42,770 bases of DNA from an uncultured Bacteroides sp. (GTDB lineage: Bacteria > Bacteroidota > Bacteroidia > Bacteroidales > Bacteroidaceae). The position numbers and the translations under genes are program-made. Under the pieces are notes generated by a model, which worked only from the letters and a program-made list of their open reading frames with translations, was not told the origin of the DNA and did no database searches. Where the stretch lies: NCBI GenBank assembly GCA_900546355.1, contig URCM01000014.1:1-42770 (forward strand), given 5' to 3'. Positions 36,918-42,770 of the stretch are shown one piece after another; the first letter of the stretch is position 1, and each line of letters opens with the position of its first letter.

Positions 36918-36991
36918 TTCACCACAGAGGACACAGCGTACCACAGAGGAATTTGCAAACTCTGTGTGGCCTCTGTGTCCTCTGTGGTGAA
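36918..36991. repeat. Inverted repeat of CACAGAG type between pta and ackA
   Basis: TTCACCACAGAGGACACAG (36918-36936) and its exact complement (36973-36991) form a 19-bp stem. Inside it a second, weaker pair (CCACAGAG near 36941, CTCTGTGTGG near 36960) extends the fold. The ACCACAGAGG core is repeated in tandem. Similar CACAGAG-rich hairpins are common intergenic repeats in many bacteria. No T-run follows. Confidence 0.8.
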
Positions 36992-37007
36992 ATGGGATAT
37001 GCTTGGC

Positions 37008-38018
37008 TTATTCTGCTTTAGCTGCAATGGCTTGATTGGCAGTGATGGCAATCATCTTGTAGACATCGTCGATGCAACATCCGCGTGACAGGTCGTTTAC
37101 CGGGCGTGCGATACCCTGAAGGATAGGACCTACAGCGGTAGCATGACCCAGACGTTCTACCAGTTTATAAGAGATGTTGCCTACTTCCAGGCATGGAACG
37201 ACCAGTACATTGGCGCGTCCTGCGATTTCCGAACCCGGAGCTTTGCTTTGTCCGATTCTTGGAACCAGGGCGGCATCGGCTTGCATTTCGCCGTCGATTT
37301 TCAATGTCGGATCCATTTTTTGGGCGATGTGGAGTGCTTCTACTACTTTGTCTACCACTTCATGTTTGGCAGAACCTTTGGTAGAGAAGCTCAGCATGGC
37401 TACGCGTGGGTCAAGGCCGGCAACGGCTTTGGCGGTACGGGCGGTGCAGACAGCTATTTGAGCCAACTGGTCGGCATCAGGAACCGGTGTAACAGCCACG
37501 TCACCCATTACAATGACACCATTGTCGCCACATTCGGGAGCATGGGTCAGCAGCAGCATGGCACCCGATACGCACGTAATGCCCGGAGCGGTCTTGATGA
37601 TTTGCAGTGCCGGACGCAGCACGTTGCCTGTCGTGTTGCGTGCGCCAGCCAACTGGCCGTCGGCGTCTCCCGACTTAATCATCAGGCAGCCGTAATACAG
37701 CGGGTCGTTCACCAGCTTGCGGGCTTCTTCGATGGTCATTCCTTTTTTCTTGCGCAGTTCGCACAACAGTTGTGCGTATTCTTCTTTTTTCGGACTGGTT
37801 TCGGGATTGATGATGGTAGCTTTGTGGATATTTCCCAAGCCCCATTCTTTTGCCAGGTCCATGATTTCATCGGGGTTGCCCAGCAGAATCAGGTCGGCCA
37901 CACCGTCTGTCAATATCTGGTTGGCAGCTTTCAAAGTACGTTCTTCTGTTCCTTCCGGAAGCACGATGCGCTGTTTGTTTGCCTTAGCGCGTTCAACGAT
38001 TTGACTAATTAAATCCAT
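37008..38018 (-). CDS. pta: Phosphate acetyltransferase
   Basis: The 336-residue protein is the short, catalytic-domain-only form of Pta, which converts acetyl-CoA and phosphate to acetyl phosphate. It opens with VERAKANKQRIVLPEGTEERTLKAA and contains AGARNTTGNVLRPALQIIKTAPG, VMGDVAVTPVPDADQLAQIAV and ISYKLVERLGHATAVGPILQG. With ackA it forms the acetate and ATP-yielding pathway of fermentation. The regulatory N-terminal domains of long Pta forms are absent, as is normal in this group. Confidence 0.96.
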   Translation of the reverse strand: MDLISQIVERAKANKQRIVLPEGTEERTLKAANQILTDGVADLILLGNPDEIMDLAKEWGLGNIHKATIINPETSPKKEEYAQLLCELRKKKGMTIEEARKLVNDPLYYGCLMIKSGDADGQLAGARNTTGNVLRPALQIIKTAPGITCVSGAMLLLTHAPECGDNGVIVMGDVAVTPVPDADQLAQIAVCTARTAKAVAGLDPRVAMLSFSTKGSAKHEVVDKVVEALHIAQKMDPTLKIDGEMQADAALVPRIGQSKAPGSEIAGRANVLVVPCLEVGNISYKLVERLGHATAVGPILQGIARPVNDLSRGCCIDDVYKMIAITANQAIAAKAE

Positions 38019-38086
38019 GACTTTATTTTATTAGAATTGTGATTTGTCTTTGTTGTGTGCGATAATAACCGCTTGCTACCGCACTG

Positions 38087-38094
38087 CAAAAATA
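38087..38094 (-). promoter_or_regulatory. Predicted pta promoter -7 box
   Basis: TATTTTTG on the minus strand fits TAnnTTTG, 68 bp upstream of the pta ATG. A TTTG at 38122-38119 is 24 bp further up, a little farther than ideal. Confidence 0.4.
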
Positions 38095-38192
38095 CGCTTT
38101 TTTGTAATATCAAGTTTGCAAAGAGCCGTTTTTTTTCATGTCATGCAAGGATTTTTTATATGTTTGACAGCAGGAAAAATAAAAAACTCTGT

Positions 38193-38227
38193 TTTGTGAC
38201 AAGATAACGCCGGAATGTGTACCTTTG
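38193..38227 (+). promoter_or_regulatory. Predicted lrgAB promoter
   Basis: TTTG (38193-38196) and TACCTTTG (38220-38227) resemble the Bacteroidetes promoter, with a longer-than-usual 23-bp spacer. The leader would be about 27 nt. It is divergent from the pta promoter. Confidence 0.5.
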
Positions 38228-38260
38228 CAGCCGTTTTCAATAAGTAAATGTTTTTAGGAT

Positions 38261-38611
38261 ATGGTTCGTCAGTGTTCAATTTTGTTTGGATGCCTTGCGT
38301 TGGGTGAACTGGTGGTTTACCTGACCGGAGTCCACCTGCCTTCCAGCATCATCGGTATGCTGCTGCTTACGTTGTTTCTGCAGTTGGGGTGGATTAAATT
38401 AGAGTGGGTGCAAGGATTGAGCGACTTTCTGGTCGCCAATTTAGGTTTTTTCTTTGTGCCTTCGGGAGTGGCGTTAATGCTTTATTTCGACATTATCGAG
38501 GCGCAGTTCTGGCCCATAGTGGTTGCTACGTTGGTAAGCACGGTGCTGGTATTGGTTGTTACAGGTTGGGTTCATCAAATCGTCAGGAAACATGGATTTT
38601 TTCACAAATAA
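38261..38611 (+). CDS. lrgA: CidA/LrgA family membrane protein
   Basis: The 116-residue protein has four hydrophobic helices, beginning with a segment that includes LALGELVVYLTGVHLPSSIIGMLLLTLFLQLG, the CidA/LrgA signature. The family was described as holin-like and linked to cell death; in Bacillus subtilis and streptococci LrgAB-type pairs act in pyruvate uptake. It overlaps lrgB by 20 bp and is divergent from pta-ackA, which supports a link with overflow metabolism (inference). Confidence 0.92.
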   Translation: MVRQCSILFGCLALGELVVYLTGVHLPSSIIGMLLLTLFLQLGWIKLEWVQGLSDFLVANLGFFFVPSGVALMLYFDIIEAQFWPIVVATLVSTVLVLVVTGWVHQIVRKHGFFHK

Positions 38612-39287
38612 GTTCTTTTTGCTTGCCATTACTTTCGGTTTCTATTTCTTGTCGAAAGTCATTCAGAAGAAAACGGGATGGCTCGTGCTCAATCCCATCT
38701 TGCTGGCTATCGCCTTGCTTATCTGCTTTTTGCAGTGTACGGGCGTTTCTTATGAAACTTATTCCGAGGCAGGTTCGTTGGTCGAGTTCTGGCTGAAGCC
38801 TGCCGTAGTGGCGTTAGGGGTACCGCTGTATTTGCAGTTGAAGATGATACGGAAGCAATTGTTGCCGATTCTCATCTCGCAGTTGGCTGGCTGCATTGTC
38901 GGGCTGGTGGCGGTTACGGTTATCGCAAAGCTGATGGGCGCGTCGCCCGAAGTCATCATGTCGTTGGCTCCCAAGTCGGTCACTACGCCGATTGCCATGG
39001 AGGTTTCCGCTTCGGTGGGAGGGATTCCGTCGCTGACGGCGGCTGTAGTGATTGTAGTGGGCTTGTTCGGTGCCATCTGCGGGTTCAAGGTGTTGCAGGT
39101 GGGTCATGTGGGCAGTCCTATTGCGCAAGGTCTGTCTATGGGGACGGCTTCTCATGCGGTGGGCACTTCGCGGGCGATGGAAGTGAGCGGTAAATACGGT
39201 GCTTACGCCAGCCTCGGTCTGACGCTGAACGGCATCCTCACCGCTCTGCTTGCCCCTACCATCCTGCATCTGTTGGGGCTTTATTGA
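38592..39287 (+). CDS. lrgB: LrgB/CidB family membrane protein
   Basis: The 231-residue polytopic protein is the partner of LrgA. Signatures include LNPILLAIALLICFL, the LAPKSVTTPIAMEVSASVGGIPSLTAAVVIVVGLFGAI segment and SHAVGTSRAMEVSGKYGAYASLGLTLNGILTALLAP. ATG 38592 (MDFFTNKFFLL) gives the family start and was chosen over an earlier in-frame ATG at 38556. The gene ends just before a DnaA-box-like inverted repeat. Confidence 0.93.
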   Translation: MDFFTNKFFLLAITFGFYFLSKVIQKKTGWLVLNPILLAIALLICFLQCTGVSYETYSEAGSLVEFWLKPAVVALGVPLYLQLKMIRKQLLPILISQLAGCIVGLVAVTVIAKLMGASPEVIMSLAPKSVTTPIAMEVSASVGGIPSLTAAVVIVVGLFGAICGFKVLQVGHVGSPIAQGLSMGTASHAVGTSRAMEVSGKYGAYASLGLTLNGILTALLAPTILHLLGLY

Positions 39288-39302
39288 CGCTTTCTGTTCT
39301 TG

Positions 39303-39349
39303 TGCACAAGTTATCAACAGTTATGAACAGCCTGTTGATAACTTGTGCA
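39303..39349. repeat. Perfect 18-bp inverted repeat with DnaA-box-like sites
   Basis: TGCACAAGTTATCAACAG (39303-39320) is exactly complementary to 39332-39349, with an 11-bp loop. It contains TTATCAACA (39311-39319), the same site inverted (39333-39341), and TTATGAACA (39321-39329) in the loop. The DnaA consensus is TTATCCACA, so these differ by one, one and two bases. No T-run flanks it, so it is not a standard terminator. Confidence 0.7.
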
Positions 39350-39484
39350 TAGCTGTATGGAAAACCTGTTTTTCATGCAGTTGTCAACCAGTCTTTCCCT
39401 TCTTGGGCTTTTAGATAGGCGGCCTGCCCGTCCGGTCGCGACAAGCGGCGTCATCTGCTTGGTTTATCTATACGCCGCAAGCAA

Positions 39485-39581
39485 TATAACTGCATTTCCG
39501 ACACGATTAGTAATCGTACAGCGTGACGATTACTAATCGTACGACATGACGATTACTAATCGTGCAGGTATCGCAGTTATA
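39485..39581. repeat. 97-bp triple-palindrome element, copy 3
   Basis: Palindromes at 39503-39517 (ACGATTAGTAATCGT), 39526-39540 and 39549-39563 (ACGATTACTAATCGT) are separated by ACAGCGTG and ACGACATG. Outer arms TATAACTGC (39485-39493) and GCAGTTATA (39573-39581) are a perfect inverted repeat centred on 39533. Inner arms are of two types: CCGAC on the left, as in copy 1, and CCTGC (inverted) on the right, as in copy 2. The stop codon of the TPR-HTH gene lies at the centre of the middle palindrome. Confidence 0.94.
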
Positions 39582-41308
39582 CTAAAATGAAAAAGCAGTC
39601 TTTTGTGCCTTTGTGTTTGCGATGATTGGTTTCTAAATCTGTGTGGTAAGATAGTCTTTTCTGGAAGTTCGATGTGTAGCCGTGTGCGCAGGCGTGCGGT
39701 CTTGGTCCGTACCGAAGTCGTGTTGATGCCAAGCAGCGTGGCTTCGTCGTTTGTGTCGAAGCCGAACAGGTAGAGGCAGCAGTATGCCCATTCCGATTCG
39801 CTGAGGTCGGGACAGCGGTTGATTACGTAGCGTCGCAAGCCGGGGTATACCTCTTGTGCTTGCCGCTTGATTTGTTCCCATAGCTGAGGTGTGAGCAGCG
39901 ACTTGTTGTTGCCGGGCTTCTTTTGTCGGGCCAGTTGTTGCAGTTTCTTATAGATTGCCGATGACTGTAGCATGTTTTGCCTCAGTGTGTGATAGTGTGC
40001 GGTCAGTTCTTTTTTCTCTTGTTGCAGCCGTTGTAACGCTTGCTGTTCGGCTTCCGAGCGTTCCAGCAAGGCGTTTTTCCGTTCTATCTCGATGGAAAGT
40101 TCCAGCATTTGGTTGCGTGTCTCGCGGATGTCCGCTTGTTGCAGCAAGAGCCTTTTTTCCGTCCGCTTGCGGTAGTTCCAATATATTCCGAGCAAGATGA
40201 GTACTCCGATTAAGCAAATGGCAATGATTAGCAGATAGTTTCTTTGCTGGAGCTTTAGTTCGGCATTCTCGGTCATTAGCTTCTGGTGCTTGTAGCGGTT
40301 TTCTATTTCGAATATTTTCGATTCATTAGAGGCGGCGGTTAAGGAGTCGTTGATGTCTGTATATTGTTCCAAGTAATAAAAGGCTTGTTCAAATTTTCCT
40401 TCCAGCTTGGCTATTTCGTATAAATCCGAATATACGGCGTAACGGTGGATGTTTTTGTCCATCGGTATTTTTTTTAGTATGTCTTTCGCTTTTTGAAATT
40501 GGTTGGTTTCTATATACAGGCTGGCTAAAGCAAAGTAGTTGGAAATGGAATTTTTATTCAATGCTAATGCTTGGTAAAAGTAGTTTTCGGCTAATTTGTA
40601 TTCACCTTTGCGTCTGTACAGATTGCCGTATGCATTGAGGATAGATTCATACACATTGGTATCATTGAGTGTTTTTCCGATAGAATCGGCTTTTTGCAAA
40701 TAGTAGAAAGCTTGTGATAATGAATCTATAGCAGTATAGTTCATGCAGATATCTCTTAATGCACACGTATAGCTTCTTGGATTGTTTGCTTTTTTAAACC
40801 AAAAAGCGGCTTCCTTTTTTTTATCAACTGATTTGGAAGTATATTCATAATCAAAATAGAGGTCTGCCATATATGAACACGTATATCCCATCAGTTGATA
40901 GTTTTGACTTCTTTCTGCTGCATGGTATACGTGGGAATACGTATCCATGGCTTTGTCTGTTTCTCCTTCATGGGCGTATGCCATACCTAAATAAAATTCG
41001 GATTTCAGTTGTTCTTTTGATTTGCAGTGTTTTTGAAACCAATCGTATGCTGTTTTCATTTCTTCTATTGAAGGTACTGAGACATTTGAGGCACGGTGTG
41101 AGAGTTCAGCTTTCAGCATACACCAATGCGCAAAGTTTCCGGCATTCAGTGTGTCTGTGTTTATGGTAGCTAATAATGAATAGGCACTATCGGGGTTCGA
41201 TTGCATAAGGTTTTTTACCTTATTAAAAATGAAAGGTTGTGTAGAGTGGTTGCATCCGCATAAAATAACGCTAACCAGTAAAGTTAAAAATGAAATTTGT
41301 TTTTTCAT
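39533..41308 (-). CDS. Lipoprotein-type TPR sensor with membrane helix, coiled coil and C-terminal HTH
   Basis: The 591-residue protein starts with a lipoprotein-like signal (LLVSVILCGC, Cys19). Residues about 25-340 are TPR-like helical repeats (YRRKGEYKLAENYFYQALALNK, IETNQFQKAKDILKKI). A membrane helix lies at about 355-376, then a coiled coil rich in Glu, Gln and Leu (about 385-445). The cytoplasmic C-terminal part (about 475-545) has a LuxR-like HTH (CCLYLFGFDTNDEATLLGINTTSVRTKTARLRTRL). This layout is common in Bacteroidales and suggests a one-component membrane regulator. The last 15 or so residues are encoded by repeat copy 3, so the original C-terminus may have been different. It is divergent from three small-protein genes. 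Confidence 0.85.
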   Translation of the reverse strand: MKKQISFLTLLVSVILCGCNHSTQPFIFNKVKNLMQSNPDSAYSLLATINTDTLNAGNFAHWCMLKAELSHRASNVSVPSIEEMKTAYDWFQKHCKSKEQLKSEFYLGMAYAHEGETDKAMDTYSHVYHAAERSQNYQLMGYTCSYMADLYFDYEYTSKSVDKKKEAAFWFKKANNPRSYTCALRDICMNYTAIDSLSQAFYYLQKADSIGKTLNDTNVYESILNAYGNLYRRKGEYKLAENYFYQALALNKNSISNYFALASLYIETNQFQKAKDILKKIPMDKNIHRYAVYSDLYEIAKLEGKFEQAFYYLEQYTDINDSLTAASNESKIFEIENRYKHQKLMTENAELKLQQRNYLLIIAICLIGVLILLGIYWNYRKRTEKRLLLQQADIRETRNQMLELSIEIERKNALLERSEAEQQALQRLQQEKKELTAHYHTLRQNMLQSSAIYKKLQQLARQKKPGNNKSLLTPQLWEQIKRQAQEVYPGLRRYVINRCPDLSESEWAYCCLYLFGFDTNDEATLLGINTTSVRTKTARLRTRLHIELPEKTILPHRFRNQSSQTQRHKRLLFHFSITAIPARLVIVMSYD

Positions 41309-41331
41309 ACGTTTCTCTGTTAGTTGCTTTT

Positions 41332-41339
41332 CAAATTTA
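41332..41339 (-). promoter_or_regulatory. Predicted TPR-HTH gene promoter -7 box
   Basis: TAAATTTG on the minus strand fits TAnnTTTG, 23 bp upstream of the ATG. No good -33 box is visible. Confidence 0.35.
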
Positions 41340-41419
41340 GCGATTTTTCTTGTACGGAGGTCAGATTATCTCCTCAATAATTAGTCGTGTATACGCAAAA
41401 GTGTATAAATTGCTGATAA

Positions 41420-41440
41420 TCAACAAATGCATGAGTACGC
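41420..41440 (+). promoter_or_regulatory. Putative activator site upstream of the DUF3244 gene (site A)
   Basis: The site reads TCAAC, seven bases, then TGAGTACGC. It shares 15 of 21 positions, without gaps, with site B at 41912-41932, including both outer blocks. It ends 16 bp before the predicted -33 box, as site B does. Confidence 0.5.
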
Positions 41441-41456
41441 TAAAATATGGAATATG

Positions 41457-41487
41457 GTTGATATGAAATTTATATGTAATAATTTTG
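41457..41487 (+). promoter_or_regulatory. Predicted promoter of the DUF3244 gene
   Basis: GTTG (41457-41460), a 19-bp spacer and TAATTTTG (41480-41487) match the Bacteroidetes promoter. The leader would be about 20 nt. Confidence 0.55.
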
Positions 41488-41513
41488 TGCTGAATTTAAA
41501 ATGTAACGAAGTT

Positions 41514-41876
41514 ATGAATAAAAAAAGAATTATCCTATTGTTTGTGGTGGCATTGGTGATAATGCCTTTGTCGATGATGGCAAAAGAAAAATCCATAAAA
41601 ATTAAAACAGAGTATAGTACATCAACTCGAGTTCCTTTAGAGGCTCCTTTCGAAATTTTCATAGACGAAGGAAAAATGTTGCGAATTCACTTTTTGACGG
41701 AAGGTACTTTTACGCTGAAAGTGGAAATGTTGGATGATGAGACAGCGTATGTTACTACAGTGACTGCCGTTTCCGGTCAAGATGTATTTATCGACTTGAA
41801 ACAACTTCCTTCGGAGACGTATCTTTTGACGTTAAAAAACGAACGTTTAGAGGCGACAGGATATTTGATTTTGTAG
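41514..41876 (+). CDS. DUF3244-like small secreted protein
   Basis: The 120-residue product has a signal peptide (MNKKRIILLFVVALVIMPLSMMAKE) and a mature beta-rich domain of about 95 residues ending LKQLPSETYLLTLKNERLEATGYLIL, which resembles the DUF3244 family of Bacteroidetes. The fold looks like a small Ig-like or sorting-domain-like sandwich. Function is unknown. ATG 41514 was chosen over 41427 because it places the signal peptide at the N-terminus and lies after the predicted promoter. Confidence 0.8.
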   Translation: MNKKRIILLFVVALVIMPLSMMAKEKSIKIKTEYSTSTRVPLEAPFEIFIDEGKMLRIHFLTEGTFTLKVEMLDDETAYVTTVTAVSGQDVFIDLKQLPSETYLLTLKNERLEATGYLIL

Positions 41877-41886
41877 TCTTGTCTAC

Positions 41887-41966
41887 GCTTTTCTTTCTAA
41901 TCGGTTGATTCTCAACGATGCACTGAGTACGCCGAAACGGAGGATTTGCTTGTTAGAAAGAAAAGC
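41887..41966. repeat. 14-bp inverted repeat flanking site B
   Basis: GCTTTTCTTTCTAA (41887-41900) and its exact complement (41953-41966) bracket site B and the -33 box of the next gene. The right arm falls between the -33 and -7 boxes. It may be a terminator-like hairpin for the DUF3244 gene or an operator pair. Confidence 0.6.
41912..41932 (+). promoter_or_regulatory. Putative activator site upstream of the 73-residue lipoprotein gene (site B)
   Basis: This is the second copy of TCAAC-n7-TGAGTACGC. It ends 16 bp before the -33 box of the downstream promoter. Similarity with site A continues past the motif, with 11 of the next 20 bases shared. Confidence 0.5.
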
Positions 41967-41980
41967 AAGGCGTAAATTTG
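41949..41980 (+). promoter_or_regulatory. Predicted promoter of the 73-residue lipoprotein gene
   Basis: CTTG (41949-41952), a 20-bp spacer and TAAATTTG (41973-41980) match the Bacteroidetes promoter. The leader would be about 30 nt before ATG 42019. Confidence 0.55.
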
Positions 41981-42018
41981 CGGATAGAAAAACGAAGTTT
42001 CCTAATCATTATATACGT

Positions 42019-42240
42019 ATGAAAAAGAAAAGTAGTTTATTGTTTGTGTCATTTTTGGCATTATCGTTGGCAGGATGCACTAACGATTTGCAGGTGCCAG
42101 TGGAAAATGCAGGCAAAGCATTACGTGACGCTTCAGCTGATGCAGTTAAGTTGGTAACAGAGTTTCGCAACGAGGTCAGCCCGGCAGAAAGTACTATTTT
42201 CAATGATGATAATCGGCAGATATATATAACAGGATATTAA
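42019..42240 (+). CDS. Small lipoprotein, 73 residues
   Basis: The product has a clear lipobox (LALSLAGC, Cys20) and only 53 mature residues, predicted as a helix (NAGKALRDASADAVKLVTEFRNEV) followed by a polar tail. I do not recognise a family. A longer open frame starts at 41905, but the signal peptide and the promoter at 41949-41980 fix the start at 42019. The next gene follows 3 bp later, so they form an operon. Confidence 0.7.
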   Translation: MKKKSSLLFVSFLALSLAGCTNDLQVPVENAGKALRDASADAVKLVTEFRNEVSPAESTIFNDDNRQIYITGY

Positions 42241-42243
42241 ATT

Positions 42244-42705
42244 ATGAAACGGGTTTTATTATTTTTATTGTCGGCAAATTTATTGTTGTGTTTAGGAAGT
42301 TGTGCAAATGACGATGAGCCTCTTCCAATGAGGCAGTATGAATTTTCTGACAATCATATGGTAGTGGGTAAAGAGGCAGCTGACATAGAGGTGGTTGTGA
42401 CTAATGCAGATGAATTAGGTTATGGTTGGTGGATTTCAGAGGTGGGTGTGACAGATGATATCCGGACTGATTCTATTATACACAACGTACAATATCCGGT
42501 ATATGATGCGGAAGGTAATTTTAGGTATGAAGGTTTTTCTCCTACACTGGAATGGGGATGGTTTAAGATCCGGAAAGCAAATGAAGGCCGTTCGCTTCAG
42601 ATTCATGTGGATGAAAACAGAGGAGGGGAAAGGTCTTTATCTATTTCCATGGGGTTGCTTATGGATCATGGCAATATTTATTTAACTCAAGAAGGAACGA
42701 AATAA
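42244..42705 (+). CDS. Small lipoprotein, 153 residues, unknown family
   Basis: The product has a lipoprotein signal (lipobox LGSC, Cys20) and a mature domain of about 130 residues rich in aromatic and beta-strand patterns (GYGWWISEVGV, LEWGWFKIRKANEGRSLQIHVDENRGGERSLSISM, IYLTQEG). The closing strands resemble BACON-like or other Bacteroidetes Ig-type domains that end in ITQ/LTQEG. That is a weak resemblance, so no function is claimed. It is the second gene of the small-lipoprotein operon; more genes may follow beyond the window edge. Confidence 0.72.
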   Translation: MKRVLLFLLSANLLLCLGSCANDDEPLPMRQYEFSDNHMVVGKEAADIEVVVTNADELGYGWWISEVGVTDDIRTDSIIHNVQYPVYDAEGNFRYEGFSPTLEWGWFKIRKANEGRSLQIHVDENRGGERSLSISMGLLMDHGNIYLTQEGTK

Positions 42706-42770
42706 AAGAAAAACGATTATGAAATTTCCATGAGATAAAAAAATCACGCCAAAGAGAATGTAAATAGTCA

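Noticed and set aside
37143..38012. Long plus-strand open frame (289 codons) opposite pta
   Set aside because: It is antisense to a clear pta gene; the composition (rich in Cys, Phe, His) is that of a shadow frame. The same holds for the 277-codon frame opposite kdgK (34508-35341).
39303..39349. Chromosomal origin (oriC)
   Set aside because: No dnaA, dnaN or other origin genes nearby and no AT-rich unwinding region beside the boxes; only three imperfect boxes.

Overview
The window looks like chromosomal DNA of a gut-type Bacteroidales bacterium, closest in style to Bacteroides or Phocaeicola. Four things support this: a MurF-Alr fusion and a GSCFA protein; a Nuo complex with a fused NuoCD and no NuoEFG; many promoters of the Bacteroidetes type (TTG near -33, TAnnTTTG near -7) with few strong Shine-Dalgarno sites; and a fimbrillin-like lipoprotein plus a TPR-HTH regulator. 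No database was searched, so the genus is an inference.

Layout. 1-7.4 kb: a fimbrillin-like lipoprotein, glutamate dehydrogenase, a large two-receiver protein fused to a PEP-synthase-type ATP-grasp domain, and tRNA-Pro(CGG). 7.4-17.5 kb: a complete ten-gene nuo operon (A, B, CD, H-N) on the minus strand. 17.6-20.8 kb: dxs-trkA. 21.2-24.6 kb: GSCFA protein and murF-alr. 25.1-30.5 kb: exbB-exbD-exbD-tonB followed by a PstS-like lipoprotein and a secreted TPR protein. 30.7-34.4 kb: DedA protein, glycosyltransferase, radC, a MIP18-type Fe-S protein and lpxH. 34.5-39.3 kb: kdgK, ackA and pta (minus), divergent from lrgAB (plus). 39.5-42.7 kb: an accessory locus with a membrane-anchored TPR-HTH regulator divergent from three small secreted or lipoprotein genes.

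The most unusual signal is a 97-bp intergenic element present three times (6825-6921, 20967-21063, 39485-39581). Each copy has three 15-bp palindromes (ACGATTAcTAATCGT) at an exact 23-bp period, centred inside an outer inverted repeat (TATAACTGC / GCAGTTATA). One copy fills most of the predicted 5' leader of the GSCFA-murF-alr operon, and another supplies the stop codon and last residues of the TPR-HTH regulator. I do not recognise the family.

A second signal is a shared motif (TCAAC-n7-TGAGTACGC). It lies the same 16 bp upstream of the -33 boxes of two small-protein genes next to the TPR-HTH regulator, which suggests an activator site and a small regulon.

Metabolically, the window joins ammonia assimilation (gdhA), a proton-pumping Nuo complex with an unknown electron donor, isoprenoid and peptidoglycan precursor synthesis, lipid A synthesis, TonB-dependent uptake energisation, and acetate overflow (pta-ackA) beside a possible pyruvate/overflow carrier (lrgAB).
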